Assembly: GCF_002067035.1 (NCBI RefSeq)
Contig: NZ_MVQB01000014.1
Span: 1-64,000 of the forward strand
Reading direction: 5' to 3'
DNA: 64,000 bases
Origin: Methanoregula sp. PtaB.Bin085
Lineage (GTDB): Archaea > Halobacteriota > Methanomicrobia > Methanomicrobiales > Methanospirillaceae
Every line of letters starts with the position of its first letter. Positions within the stretch are counted from its first letter, which is position 1. Below, in pieces: positions 18,088-27,689 of the stretch. The notes beneath the pieces are model-generated. The model saw nothing but the letters and a program-made list of their open reading frames with translations, did no database searches and had not been told where the DNA came from. Made by a program: the position numbers and the translations under genes.

Positions 18088-18245
18088 CTTCCCGATTTCA
18101 CCGTCTGATGACTGCTCAATCAGCCCAAAGGGGCAGGCCCCCCTGACCCCGGATTCGATTTTTCAGAGATCCGTATTCGGCCATGCTCTTCGGGGCGAAG
18201 GTCGACAGATCCCGAGCACCCGCAGCCCCATCATTATCGAATACT
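18088..18245 (+). repeat. Dispersed repeat, family 2, copy 1
   Basis: The 483-nt gap between the aldehyde dehydrogenase and DUF3821 genes holds no credible gene. It contains TCTGATGACTGCTCAATCAGCCC followed by GGGGCAGGCCCCCCTGAC and, about 100 nt later, GAGCACCCGCAGCCCCATC. The same order of blocks recurs near 35.1 kb and 58.1 kb, all on the plus strand. Confidence 0.6.
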
Positions 18246-18430
18246 ACACGCTTGGGTTTTCTACTGAGCAGAAAATTGCATACACTCTTGATAATTAAAG
18301 GGATCCACACCACATACTAAGAACCAGATAGTTCGGTTCGTGATTCATTCCTGCCGGATGAAACACCTAACAGGGCACGACGGACCAATCTCTCAGTTCG
18401 GTTTTCCCTGACGTTGTCTCAAGAAAAAAA

Positions 18431-19456
18431 TTAAAACCGTTTTATTACAATCGCACATATCAGCAGGGCCAGAATCGCAATCGTGCCCGGTAGCGGGGAT
18501 TTCTGAGTGGTTGCAGGCGTTGTTGGGGGCGGGGTGGTGGTTGTCGGTACTGTTGTCGTGGCTGACGGTTCCGGCAATGTGGTGACGACCGGTGTTGCAG
18601 CCGGTTTCTCAATGATGTTGAAGTAGGTCGAGCCGGTCACATCAACGGTGATGCCGGTGACCCTGACGATATATTCATCCGGTATGAATGCCGTTGCATC
18701 CACATTGAATGACCAGTGGTTGTATCCCCCGTCTCCCTTCACAACCTTAACAATACCGGATGACCCGGAGAATTCACGGCTTTGTGATTTCTCCGTGGGC
18801 TTGAAGGAGGATGACGTGATGTCAATCATGAGTTCATCATCGGGTGCGAGATTGGTGGAACCCGAGATCGTGAATTTGTCCCCTACGTAATGATCTCCGA
18901 TGGGATTGATGAACGCATTGGGCGGGGAGATGTAAAACGAATACTTCGCAAAGATATCATCGATATTCTGGTTGTTGATGGCATTGACCAGCGCCAGCGC
19001 GCTGTCGGGGCCCTGCAGGCTTCCCGCGCCGGAGATCGTGAAGATCGCCATACCTTTTCCCCCGCCCAGCTGTTTGTTGATGATCCTGCCGGTCGACGGG
19101 TCATAGATGATATCGAACTGGCCGTTCATCATCGGGTGCTGGACAAGGAAGAAGTATTCACCGGACGCCAGGTTCTGCGTATCTGCGGGTCTGAGTTCAT
19201 ATTCATAGGTATCGTCATCGTTCACTGCAACAGTGGTGACCTTGAGATAATTATGGCTGATGATCCAGAGCTGGAGGCCGTTGCGCGGGTGACCGGTTGC
19301 GATGCCATGGATAAAGACGGAATCCCCATTGGCAATCGTAACAGGACCTGACGACGCATCATACCTGGCAGCGGTGACAGGCACCGCGGCCAGGGCAAGG
19401 GTAAGGAGTATCAGGAAGGCACTACAGATTGTCCGTGATCCCGGTTTTCTCGTCAT
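18431..19456 (-). CDS. DUF3821-like surface protein with C-terminal anchor
   Basis: A 341-residue exported protein. A Tat-less Sec signal peptide (ICSAFLILLTLALAAVPVTA) is followed by a domain beginning RYDASSGPVTIANGDSVFIHG. It also contains YEYELRPADTQNLASGEYFFLVQHP, as in the DUF3821 proteins common in Methanomicrobia. A second beta-rich part (FTISGSTNLAPDDELMIDI) leads into a Thr/Pro-rich, probably glycosylated stalk and a final hydrophobic helix with basic end (ALLICAIVIKRF). So the protein is displayed outside and anchored at the C-terminus. Role unknown, presumably in the cell envelope. Confidence 0.85.
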   Translation of the reverse strand: MTRKPGSRTICSAFLILLTLALAAVPVTAARYDASSGPVTIANGDSVFIHGIATGHPRNGLQLWIISHNYLKVTTVAVNDDDTYEYELRPADTQNLASGEYFFLVQHPMMNGQFDIIYDPSTGRIINKQLGGGKGMAIFTISGAGSLQGPDSALALVNAINNQNIDDIFAKYSFYISPPNAFINPIGDHYVGDKFTISGSTNLAPDDELMIDITSSSFKPTEKSQSREFSGSSGIVKVVKGDGGYNHWSFNVDATAFIPDEYIVRVTGITVDVTGSTYFNIIEKPAATPVVTTLPEPSATTTVPTTTTPPPTTPATTQKSPLPGTIAILALLICAIVIKRF

Positions 19457-20248
19457 GGTTCAACCCCATTGGTATATATTGCCGGGTTTTGCGAGAAATA
19501 CTTGTTGCGTTGATCTCCCTCAGAACACAATCGGGAAGCATTCGTTCATGGAATAATACCCGGAAATCCGGAAACGGGTTGCGGGTATCGGGGGTACCAA
19601 TATCTTCCAGGACCCGTACAAGGAGAGAATCTATGGAATCTCCATCGCATGGTATGTCAGCGGAGCTTCCATGGATATCCCCGATACCTGGATTTGACAG
19701 TTCATTGCGGGCCGGAAAATGAATGCACCGGAAAAACAGGATACGGCCAAGCGTATCGGTAACGGTTTTTAGGAAAATGGTGAGTGGGAGGAGTAAGCCT
19801 CCTTCTGTTCTTGCGGCATTCAGCTCTGCGCCAAACCCGGACGGAGACCGGGCGTCCTGTTGTCCTGTTCTGGCTTGCACCCGCAGGGATTCGCCGTTTC
19901 ATCGTATCCTGTTTGTTGACGCTCAGCGGGTTACTCGCACGAATACCCGTGCTTCTCGCCTTCCGGCTCGACCGCATCATGACTGAAAACAGGCCGTGTC
20001 GTTTCTGTTCCATTGCCGTGACTCTCGCCACCCGTACTTGCGTACGGCTGCGTGCCCGGTGGGTGGGGGGACTTTCCTCAGCGACTGTTACATCACCGTC
20101 GGCCGCTCTCTCCCTCTCGTACAGTAAATGGATATATGAACAGATAAGTGCAACGCCCGTTTACCGGTCGCAGGTACAGAACCTGAGGGTTCGATAGATT
20201 GTTAAGGCCGGGCACGCTAAGACAGTCACAAGCAAGGGGAATTATGCC
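19457..20248. other. Gene-poor gap
   Basis: About 790 nt without a gene I can support. Several open frames exist on both strands but have no recognisable motif and atypical composition. A TATA-like GGATATATGAAC at 20130-20141 probably serves the AMMECR1 gene about 105 nt downstream. Confidence 0.5.
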
Positions 20249-20824
20249 ATGCAGCTCACAGACGACGAGGGTGCCATGGCGGTTCGCTCTGCACGCGCCG
20301 CCATCGAACATGCAATAGCACGACGACCGGAATCACCTGCCAGCCTGACGCCGGTCTTCAATGAAAAACGCGGGGTCTTTGTGACGCTCACCAGGAACGG
20401 GAACCTTCGCGGGTGTATTGGTTTTCCCTATCCGGTTATGCCGCTTGGCGACGCAATTATTCACGCGGCAAAGGCTGCTGCGCTGGAAGATCCCCGGTTC
20501 CCGCCGGTTGTAAAAGACGAGCTTTCCGAGATATCACTCGAGGTGACGATCTTAACGGTTCCGGAACCGATTCCCGGCGACCCTGCCAGGCGTCCGGAAA
20601 AGGTCATCATCGGAAAACACGGGCTCATCGTGCGGGGTATGGGGACCAGCGGACTCCTGCTCCCGCAGGTAGCCACCGAGTATGGCTGGGATGCAAAGAC
20701 GTTCCTCGATCATACCTGCGTGAAGGCGGGACTGTCCGGGAAATGCTGGACCAGCAGGAATATCGAAGTACTCATCTTCGAAGGCCAGATCTTCGCCGAG
20801 CACAAAAAATCCGAAAAGGCATAA
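20249..20824 (+). CDS. AMMECR1-domain protein
   Basis: A 191-residue protein of the AMMECR1 (TIGR00296) family, conserved across archaea and eukaryotes. The hallmark LRGCIGFP is near residue 52. It is followed by AKAAALEDPRFPPVVKDEL, SLEVTILTVPEPI, GKHGLIVRGMGTSGLLLPQVA and the C-terminal EYGWDAKTFLDHTCVKAGL. The biochemical function is unknown in archaea; a role in RNA-related processes has been proposed because of its conservation. It precedes tgtA by about 50 nt on the same strand, so a shared transcript with the tRNA-modification genes is likely. Confidence 0.95.
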   Translation: MQLTDDEGAMAVRSARAAIEHAIARRPESPASLTPVFNEKRGVFVTLTRNGNLRGCIGFPYPVMPLGDAIIHAAKAAALEDPRFPPVVKDELSEISLEVTILTVPEPIPGDPARRPEKVIIGKHGLIVRGMGTSGLLLPQVATEYGWDAKTFLDHTCVKAGLSGKCWTSRNIEVLIFEGQIFAEHKKSEKA

Positions 20825-20872
20825 TGGTTTAACCTTATCGCAGCATATAGAAAGCGAACCGGGGATTGCGGT

Positions 20873-22327
20873 ATGGGAATAGCATTCGAAAGTCTTGCCA
20901 GCGATATCGCAGGACGGAGCGGGAAACTGACCGTTGGAAAAAAGTCTATAAAAACTCCGGCTCTTCTCCCGGTCATCAACCCCCACCTCCCTCTGGTGAC
21001 CCCCAATGAGATGCGGGCGATGGGGGTCGGGGCGCTCATCACCAATGCGTATATCTTTTCCCAGAGCAGGCAGTTCCGCGAACGCGCGCTGGATGAAGGC
21101 CTGCACAGGGTCCTTGATTATGACGGCATCATCATGACCGATTCCGGTTCGTTCCAGCTTTCGGTGTACGGGGAGGTTTCCATCACCAATACCGAGACCC
21201 TTGCATTCCAGAGAGACATCGGCAGCGATATCTGGGTGCCGCTCGATATCCCGACATCACCGGGATCCGACCGGACGACAACGGAACGGGAGCTTGCCAT
21301 AACCATGCAGCGCCTCAGGGAGGCAAAAGAGGTATTCGGCAGCGATGCCCCTCTTGCCGGCCCGATCCAGGGCGGAATCTTCGACGACCTCCGCGAACGG
21401 GCCGGCCGCGATGTGACCGCCCTGGGTTTCTCATTCTGCCCGATCGGTGCAGTCGTACCGCTCATGGAGGCGTACCGGTACCGCGATCTCGTCAGCGTGG
21501 TGATGGCTGCGAAGAAGACACTCTCTCCTTCGGCATGCGTCCACCTCTTCGGCGCCGGCCACCCGTCCATGTTCGCCCTTGCCACCGCCATGGGCTGCGA
21601 TCTGTTTGATTCAGCAGCATACGCGTTGTACGCAAAGGATGGCCGGTACCTTACGGCACACGGCAGCTACCGGATCAACGAGCTCACCGATCTCCCATGT
21701 GCCTGTGCGGTCTGCCGTTCACACACGGCAGAAGAACTCCGGTCGGACCCGGACCGCGAGCGTCTCCTCGCGCTCCATAACCTCCATGTCACTCTTGCCG
21801 AGATTTCCCGGATCCGGCAGGCCATTGCAGACGGGACGCTGTGGGAGCTCGTCGACGAACGGTGCCGGAGCCACCCGCAGCTCCTGTCTGGGTACCGGTC
21901 CCTGCTCGATCGTGCCCCGGAACTTGCACCATACGATGCAGTCTCCAAACGACGGTTCTTTTACCGGGGCGATGAGAGTTGCCGGCGGACGGAAGTCCTC
22001 CGGTATCAGGAGAACCTGTCCCGCATCCCCGTTGGGAAGAACGTCCTCGTGGCATTCGATGGCGGCGAGCGGGACGCGTTTGATACCACCCTGTTCTTCA
22101 AACCGCCTTTCGGGCCGTATCCCAGGGAACTGAAAGAGACATTCCCGATCGGGCCGTCGGAGATCCCCGAATGGGACGATGCCATGGTCCGCCAGGGATG
22201 CCGGGGAGTCCGGGTCCTCATGGGGAGTCATCCCGGGAGCAGGTTCACCGTTGTCTGCGGCCAGCGCTGGGTGCCGGTTGTCCGCGAAATACTGGGAGAT
22301 ATCCGGGTGATCCATGATGCGGATTAA
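20873..22327 (+). CDS. tgtA: tRNA-guanine(15) transglycosylase
   Basis: A 484-residue archaeal TGT that exchanges guanine-15 in the tRNA D-loop for preQ0, the first step of archaeosine synthesis on tRNA. Motifs: [17 protein letters not shown] at the start, catalytic Asp in [29 protein letters not shown], and [20 protein letters not shown]. The zinc site is CACAVCRSH with downstream His. The C-terminal domains C1/C2 follow, but there is no clear PUA domain, in line with split TgtA forms. It overlaps the next gene (arcS) by 14 nt. Confidence 0.95.
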   Translation: MGIAFESLASDIAGRSGKLTVGKKSIKTPALLPVINPHLPLVTPNEMRAMGVGALITNAYIFSQSRQFRERALDEGLHRVLDYDGIIMTDSGSFQLSVYGEVSITNTETLAFQRDIGSDIWVPLDIPTSPGSDRTTTERELAITMQRLREAKEVFGSDAPLAGPIQGGIFDDLRERAGRDVTALGFSFCPIGAVVPLMEAYRYRDLVSVVMAAKKTLSPSACVHLFGAGHPSMFALATAMGCDLFDSAAYALYAKDGRYLTAHGSYRINELTDLPCACAVCRSHTAEELRSDPDRERLLALHNLHVTLAEISRIRQAIADGTLWELVDERCRSHPQLLSGYRSLLDRAPELAPYDAVSKRRFFYRGDESCRRTEVLRYQENLSRIPVGKNVLVAFDGGERDAFDTTLFFKPPFGPYPRELKETFPIGPSEIPEWDDAMVRQGCRGVRVLMGSHPGSRFTVVCGQRWVPVVREILGDIRVIHDAD

Positions 22328-23948
22328 TTTCCGGAAACGTGACGGCCTTGCCCGGACGGGGATTCTCGAACCCGGTTCTGCCGGCCCGGTTGCCCTTCCC
22401 GCTGTCGTCGATCCTCAGGGATTATTTCCTGATCTTTCCATACGTTCCAATTCCAGCCTCCCGCTCTGTGCCCCGGCGGCACTCGTAGAAAAATTTCCAC
22501 CACAGGAAGAAGACCAGCCGCTCACCATCCACCCGCAGATCGCAAGCCATGCGAAGAGCGGGGACTGCGTGATGGTTGCCAACTGGCATACCGCGTTCCT
22601 GAACCCGCGTAATTATACTGACTGGCTCATCGGCATGAAAGAGAAGAACCCGGGTGACACCCTGTGGTATGCCCCCGCATCCGCGTTACCGGCAAATGCC
22701 GCAATTCTCTGTTATTCCGGTTTTGATCTCTTCGATTATACCGCCGTTGACCTGAAGTCTGTGCAGGGCAGGTTCTGCACGCCGGAGGGGGACCTTCCAT
22801 ACGAGGCTCTGTCTCAGGGGATGTGCTCCTGCCCGGGCTGTAAAGCCGGGGATCTCCGGGAGCATAACCGCCATGCACTTCGGCAGGAGATTGCTCTTGT
22901 CAGCCATTTTATTGCAACGGGACAGCTCCGCGATCTCGTGGAAGCCCGCTGCCGCTTCGATGCCGCACATGTTGCCATCATGCGTCACCTTGACCGGAAC
23001 TATGTGTGTATGGAACGGGCACAACCCATTGCACGGGCCGGTGTCATGCGGGCGAACTCCGCAGAGTCGATGCAGCGTGCGGAGGTCCGGCGGTTCGCGG
23101 AGCGGGTTGTTGAACGGTACATCCCGCCGAAGACCGATGTTGCTGTGCTCCTCCCCTGCTCTGCAAAAAAGCCCTACTCGCTCTCGCAGAGCCACCGGAA
23201 GTTCCAGCAGGCTGTCGGCGGCCGCGCCCATGAGCTTATCGTGACCTCCCCGCTGGGACTGGTTCCCCGTGAACTTGAAACGGTGTATCCGGCCGGGCAT
23301 TACGACGTTCCGGTCACCGGGTACTGGGATGCCGAAGAATGCACCGTCATAGCCGGCATCCTCTCCCGGTATTTCCGGAAGCACCGGTACCGGCGCATCA
23401 TTGCCCATCTCGAAGGCGGCGCGTTGCATGTGGCGCAGATGGCGGCTGACGACTGCGGGATCTCCCTTGAATATTCCTGTACCGGACATCCCACCGGCAG
23501 CACAGCGCTGAATGCACTCGATTCCGCACTGGCCGGTGAACGCCGGATAAAGGACGACAGGCTTCACGGCATGATCTCGTACCAGTTCAACTGCAGTGTC
23601 GATACAAAGGGAATAACCCTCCGGGGACATTTCCCCGAGGTCTTCTACAGCCGGAACAATGTCCAGCTCTTCTCCATTGATACCGGAACGGGGATGCTCC
23701 GGCCCACGCTGGACGGGTGGAACCTCATACCGGATGGCTACCGTGTCCATATTGACGACTTCATCCCGGAAGGCGATATCCTCGCACCCGGGGTAGTGTC
23801 TGCCGATCCTGCAATCCGTGACGGCGACGAGGTGCAGATCGTGGGTGCGCGTGTCCTCGGGACCGGACGGGCCGCCCTGCCGGCGGACGAGATGAAGCGC
23901 TGCCATCGCGGTGTTGCGGTCCGGGTGCGTAAGATAAAGAAGATCTAG
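22314..23948 (+). CDS. arcS: Archaeosine synthase
   Basis: A 544-residue TgtA-like paralog that lacks the transglycosylase active site and converts preQ0-15 in tRNA towards archaeosine (ArcS). Seen: a degenerate TGT-like half with [15 protein letters not shown], then the ArcS-specific [20 protein letters not shown] and [20 protein letters not shown]. The C-terminal PUA domain is [18 protein letters not shown] with [17 protein letters not shown]. The gene overlaps tgtA, so both enzymes of the pathway are made together. ATG 22314 or the adjacent ATG 22317 are both possible starts. Confidence 0.94.
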   Translation: MMRINFRKRDGLARTGILEPGSAGPVALPAVVDPQGLFPDLSIRSNSSLPLCAPAALVEKFPPQEEDQPLTIHPQIASHAKSGDCVMVANWHTAFLNPRNYTDWLIGMKEKNPGDTLWYAPASALPANAAILCYSGFDLFDYTAVDLKSVQGRFCTPEGDLPYEALSQGMCSCPGCKAGDLREHNRHALRQEIALVSHFIATGQLRDLVEARCRFDAAHVAIMRHLDRNYVCMERAQPIARAGVMRANSAESMQRAEVRRFAERVVERYIPPKTDVAVLLPCSAKKPYSLSQSHRKFQQAVGGRAHELIVTSPLGLVPRELETVYPAGHYDVPVTGYWDAEECTVIAGILSRYFRKHRYRRIIAHLEGGALHVAQMAADDCGISLEYSCTGHPTGSTALNALDSALAGERRIKDDRLHGMISYQFNCSVDTKGITLRGHFPEVFYSRNNVQLFSIDTGTGMLRPTLDGWNLIPDGYRVHIDDFIPEGDILAPGVVSADPAIRDGDEVQIVGARVLGTGRAALPADEMKRCHRGVAVRVRKIKKI

Positions 23949-24026
23949 GTCCAACCGATAGGGTACATTGCAAATTACCCATGGAGTGAAAAGGTTGTTC
24001 CGCGGCAGAGAAGCAGAACCGGCGGG

Positions 24027-25220
24027 GTGGACATAGTGAGTTCCCCCGGCACAGTACAGGAAACACAGAAGACTGCGCAGCCCGTGGTTATTGCTGTCCC
24101 GAGAGAATCCGCACCCGGAGAACAGCGCGTGGCTATCGTCCCTGACATCGTCCAGAAGATAGTGAAGGCCGGCCACGAGGTCAGGATCGAACACGATGCA
24201 GGAGCGGCTGCATACTATCCCGATGATCTCTATGCTGCTGCCGGTGCGAAGATCGTTGCCGGCAGGGCAGAACTGCTGAACGGAGCCCGGATCGTCCTGC
24301 GCGTCCAGCCCCCCACGGTTGCCGATATCGATCAGCTTGCCGAACAGACTGTCGTGATCGGTTTCATGAACCCGACCGGAAACCTTGCGGCGATTGCACG
24401 GATGCGCGACCGGAAAATTACGGCGTTCTCCCTTGAACTTGTCCCCCGGATCACCCGTGCCCAGAGCATGGACGCGCTCAGTTCCCAGGCAACCGCTGGC
24501 GGATATGTTGCTGCCATCCTCGGTGCCGAAAACTGCCCGAAGTTCCTGCCAATGCTGACAACCGCCGCAGGAACGATACGCCCGGCAACAGCCCTTATCC
24601 TTGGTGCCGGAGTAGCCGGGCTGATGGCAATCGCAACGGCCAGGCGGCTCGGGGCCATTGTCGAGGCCTACGATGTCCGGCGCGCTGCGGGCGAGCAGGT
24701 CCGGAGCCTCGGGGCAAAATTTCTCGAGCTCGAGATCAATGCCGAAGGCCAGGGCGGATATGCCCGCGAACTCACTGCCGAAGAGAAGGTAAAGGAACAG
24801 GAGATGGTCTCGGCTGCGGTTGCGCGGGCGGACATCATCATCACGACTGCGGCAATCCCCGGCCGGAAAGCACCCGTCCTCATTACGAAGGAGACCGTTG
24901 CACGGATGCGGCCGGGTGCCGTCATCATCGACATGGCTGCAGAAACGGGCGGAAACTGCGAACTGACGCAGGCAGGAAAGACCATCCGCGAGCACGGCGT
25001 CATGATCATCGGGCCGCAGAACCTGCCGGCCAGGATTCCGTTTCATTCCAGCCAGATGTACGCCAGGAACCTCCACGCGTTCCTTTCACTCCTCATCAGC
25101 AAGGACGGATCGCTTATCGGTGAATTCGGTGATGAGATCCTTGCAGCAAGCCTGCTGGTCCACAACGGAGAGGTCCGGTACGGGCCGGCACGCGATCTCC
25201 TGAAAGGAGGAAACCCATGA
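24027..25220 (+). CDS. pntAA: NAD(P) transhydrogenase subunit alpha 1 (domain I, NAD(H)-binding)
   Basis: A 397-residue soluble subunit related to alanine dehydrogenase. Motifs: VPRESAPGEQRVAIVPD, QSMDALSSQATAGGYVAAI, and the Rossmann stretch LGAGVAGLMAIATARRLGAIV with acidic residue in VEAYDVR. The mobile-loop region is followed by GAVIIDMAAETGGNCE. It binds NADH and transfers hydride to domain III. GTG 24027 is taken as start; a second GTG lies three codons downstream. Three-gene operon: it overlaps the next gene by 4 nt. Split alpha1/alpha2/beta organisation as in Rhodospirillum and haloarchaea. Confidence 0.93.
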   Translation: MDIVSSPGTVQETQKTAQPVVIAVPRESAPGEQRVAIVPDIVQKIVKAGHEVRIEHDAGAAAYYPDDLYAAAGAKIVAGRAELLNGARIVLRVQPPTVADIDQLAEQTVVIGFMNPTGNLAAIARMRDRKITAFSLELVPRITRAQSMDALSSQATAGGYVAAILGAENCPKFLPMLTTAAGTIRPATALILGAGVAGLMAIATARRLGAIVEAYDVRRAAGEQVRSLGAKFLELEINAEGQGGYARELTAEEKVKEQEMVSAAVARADIIITTAAIPGRKAPVLITKETVARMRPGAVIIDMAAETGGNCELTQAGKTIREHGVMIIGPQNLPARIPFHSSQMYARNLHAFLSLLISKDGSLIGEFGDEILAASLLVHNGEVRYGPARDLLKGGNP

Positions 25221-25528
25221 CAGAACTTCCCATGATCTGGATCTCGATCTATATTGTCATGCTTGCGGCATTCACCGGCTACGTCCTTATCAGCAGGGTA
25301 CCTTCCATCCTCCACACGCCCCTGATGAGCGGTTCGAACTTCATCCACGGTATCGTGCTGGTCGGCGCAATGGTGGCCCTCGGTCTTGCAGCAACCCCGC
25401 TCGAACAGGCAATCGGGTTTGTTGCAGTTGTCCTCGGTGCAGCGAACGTAACCGGCGGTTACGTTGTCACGGAGCGAATCCTCCAGATGTTTGACAAGAG
25501 CGGGAAGAAACCCAAAAAGGAGGCATAA
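25217..25528 (+). CDS. pntAB: NAD(P) transhydrogenase subunit alpha 2 (membrane)
   Basis: A 103-residue membrane subunit with three hydrophobic helices. SRVPSILHTPLMSGSNFIHGIVL is the conserved loop and helix of alpha-2, with the His believed to lie near the proton path, and AANVTGGYVVTERILQMF is the C-terminal signature. It forms part of the proton channel (domain II). Its ATG overlaps the stop of pntAA, and a GGAGG-like site precedes the beta gene that follows 1 nt later. Confidence 0.93.
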   Translation: MTELPMIWISIYIVMLAAFTGYVLISRVPSILHTPLMSGSNFIHGIVLVGAMVALGLAATPLEQAIGFVAVVLGAANVTGGYVVTERILQMFDKSGKKPKKEA

Positions 25529-25529
25529 G

Positions 25530-26915
25530 ATGGCCGAATTCTCATGGCTTATCGACCCGGTCTATATTGTGACGATCTTCTTCTTCATTGTCGGGATGCA
25601 GCGGATGAGCCATCCCCTCACGGCCCGGAGCGGGATTGTCTGGGCAGGCGCGGCAATGCTGATCGCGACCCTTGTGACGTTCATCACTCCTGACCTCACG
25701 AATCTTGCCCTGATCGCCATCGCTATTGTCATCGGAGGAGGTTTCGGCTATATTGCAGCAAAACGCGTTGCAATGACCGATATGCCCCAGATGATCGCCC
25801 TCTATAACGGCATGGGCGGCGGCGCTGCCGCAGGGATCTCGGCAGCGGCGCTTCTGGGTACGCCGTCACCGGCTACGGCTGCTGTTGCCGTTGTAGGGGG
25901 ACTCATCGGTGCGGTCTCGTTCTCGGGCAGCATCATCGCGTTCATGAAACTCCAGGGCTGGATGCGGCCCCGGCCCATCACGTTCCCAGGCCAGCAGGTC
26001 GTGAACATGGCGGTTCTCGCTCTTGCGCTTGTCTCCGGAATACTTATCATCCTGCAGCCGGCCTGGGTCCCGCTCTCCGTCTCGCTGTATCTCCCGTTGT
26101 TCTTCGTACTCTCGCTGGGATTCGGTATCCTCATGACCCTCCCCATCGGTGGTGCCGATATGCCGGTCGTCATATCGATGTACAACGCGTTCACCGGGCT
26201 TGCGGTTGCCCTTGATGGTTTCTCCTTTGCTACACCGAACTATGCTATGGTCATAGCGGGTATCATTGTCGGCGCAGCAGGTTCGCTCCTGACCCTCCAG
26301 ATGGCAAAGGCAATGAACCGTTCGATCCCGAATGTCCTGTTTGGCGCGTTCGGCGCAACCGAAGAGGACAATGCCCGGATCAAGGGCAGCATGAAACCTG
26401 TCGAGCCCGACGACGTTGCTGTCATGCTGGCATATGCGGACTCGGTTATCATCGCCCCGGGGTACGGGATGGCGGTTGCCCAGGCCCAGCAGAAGGTCAA
26501 GGAACTCACCGATCTTCTCGAAAGCAAAAATATCCAGGTAAAATTCGCTATCCATCCTGTTGCAGGACGGATGCCCGGGCACATGAACGTCCTCCTTGCC
26601 GAGGCCGGCGTCTCGTACGACAAACTTTTCGACCGCGACGAGATAAACCCGGAATTTTCGGGAACGGATGTCGTTCTTGTCATCGGGGCCAACGATACGG
26701 TCAACCCGGCTGCCCACCGGCAGGGAAGCCCGCTCTTCGGAATGCCAATCCTTGATGTGGAACAGGCAAAGAACGTTATCGTCCTCAAGCGGGGCCAGGG
26801 CAGGGGATTTGCCGGAATCGAGAACGACCTGTTCTACCGTGACAATACGCGGATGCTCTATGGCGATGCGCAGGAAACCGTCGCAAAGCTTGTCCAGGCT
26901 GTCAAGAAGTTCTGA
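25530..26915 (+). CDS. pntB: NAD(P) transhydrogenase subunit beta
   Basis: A 461-residue subunit. The first 270 residues form about eight or nine membrane helices with MGGGAAAGISAAALL and NAFTGLAVALDGF. The remainder is domain III, binding NADP(H), with VIIAPGYGMAVAQAQQKVKEL (GxGxAxAQ) and HPVAGRMPGHMNVLLAEA. VVLVIGANDTVNPAA and GIENDLFYRDNTRMLYGDA complete it. Together with the alpha subunits it should couple hydride transfer from NADH to NADP+ to proton flow across the cell membrane. The start at ATG 25530 is supported by AAAAGGAGGC upstream. Confidence 0.95.
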   Translation: MAEFSWLIDPVYIVTIFFFIVGMQRMSHPLTARSGIVWAGAAMLIATLVTFITPDLTNLALIAIAIVIGGGFGYIAAKRVAMTDMPQMIALYNGMGGGAAAGISAAALLGTPSPATAAVAVVGGLIGAVSFSGSIIAFMKLQGWMRPRPITFPGQQVVNMAVLALALVSGILIILQPAWVPLSVSLYLPLFFVLSLGFGILMTLPIGGADMPVVISMYNAFTGLAVALDGFSFATPNYAMVIAGIIVGAAGSLLTLQMAKAMNRSIPNVLFGAFGATEEDNARIKGSMKPVEPDDVAVMLAYADSVIIAPGYGMAVAQAQQKVKELTDLLESKNIQVKFAIHPVAGRMPGHMNVLLAEAGVSYDKLFDRDEINPEFSGTDVVLVIGANDTVNPAAHRQGSPLFGMPILDVEQAKNVIVLKRGQGRGFAGIENDLFYRDNTRMLYGDAQETVAKLVQAVKKF

Positions 26916-26975
26916 AAAGACCTCTGCCAGACAACAAATCAAAAATCTTTTTTACAGATATACCGATTTGTTCTC

Positions 26976-27455
26976 ATGAGAAAAATAATTCCTGTGTGCA
27001 TATTAGGACTCATGGTACTATCGGCTGGATGTACCTCCTATTTCTCCAACCTTACCGCAGCCAAAAAAAATCTCCAGCTGAACGAGTATGCTGTTTTTGA
27101 AAAAGAGGGGAATAAATTCACGGCCGAAATAACTGATATCAAAGGTGTTTCTTCAGGAACCCGCCTGAATCAGGTTGATATCACGATTCGGGTCAGGGGT
27201 GCCGGAAATAAACCGGTCTCTCTTGTAGCCTACCCGAGCCTTTCAGATCCTTCCGGAGAAGTATACTGGGGAAAGAACATCTTCATCGGCATGGTAAGTC
27301 CCGGCGGAGAATTTTCGGGAAAAAGTACCATCCCCATACCGACTGATGAGGCATTCAGTTCACTGAAGAAGGGCGCGAGACTGAATCTCCGGTTCCAGGA
27401 TACGAAACTCATTCCCTATGAAGGGACGTGGGAAATCGATATCACGAAGATCTGA
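26976..27455 (+). CDS. Small secreted lipoprotein, unknown function
   Basis: A 159-residue lipoprotein with signal peptide MRKIIPVCILGLMVLSAGC (lipobox LSAGC) and a beta-rich body (FTAEITDIKGVSSGTRL, VDITIRVRGAGNKPVSLVAY, FSGKSTIPIPTDEAF). The arrangement looks like an immunoglobulin-like/DUF4352-type fold, but I could not assign a family. AT-rich promoter upstream (CAAAAATCTTTTTTAC). It is followed directly by a ten-T terminator. Confidence 0.75.
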   Translation: MRKIIPVCILGLMVLSAGCTSYFSNLTAAKKNLQLNEYAVFEKEGNKFTAEITDIKGVSSGTRLNQVDITIRVRGAGNKPVSLVAYPSLSDPSGEVYWGKNIFIGMVSPGGEFSGKSTIPIPTDEAFSSLKKGARLNLRFQDTKLIPYEGTWEIDITKI

Positions 27456-27465
27456 TTTTTTTTTT
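27456..27465 (+). terminator. Ten-T terminator
   Basis: An uninterrupted run of ten T begins right after the TGA of the small lipoprotein gene; this is a typical archaeal intrinsic terminator. Confidence 0.65.
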
Positions 27466-27689
27466 CCATCAGATCCTGAAAAAAACCCGGATTTCCTTTT
27501 CCTGCAGTATCCACCAGGTCCCTCCGGATTTGGAGGACGTTAAAGAACCTGCGGATTCATCTTGTGTTTCGGGCTGATGACTCTCAAATATCGAAGAGCC
27601 TGCGGCTCATTCCTGTTTCGGGTGTCTGAAGACACCCTTACCATACCAAAACGATAAAGAACCTCATTATCGTAATCAATGGTGATCGT

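Noticed and set aside
19422-19880. A 152-codon minus-strand ORF upstream of the DUF3821 gene
   Set aside because: No motif, conflicts with other frames, and the sequence looks like noncoding spacer; not enough support to list as a gene.
22686-25076. A 796-codon open frame on the minus strand
   Set aside because: It is antisense to arcS and pntAA, both of which carry clear family motifs. High GC at third positions keeps the complementary frame open; no domain is recognisable in it.
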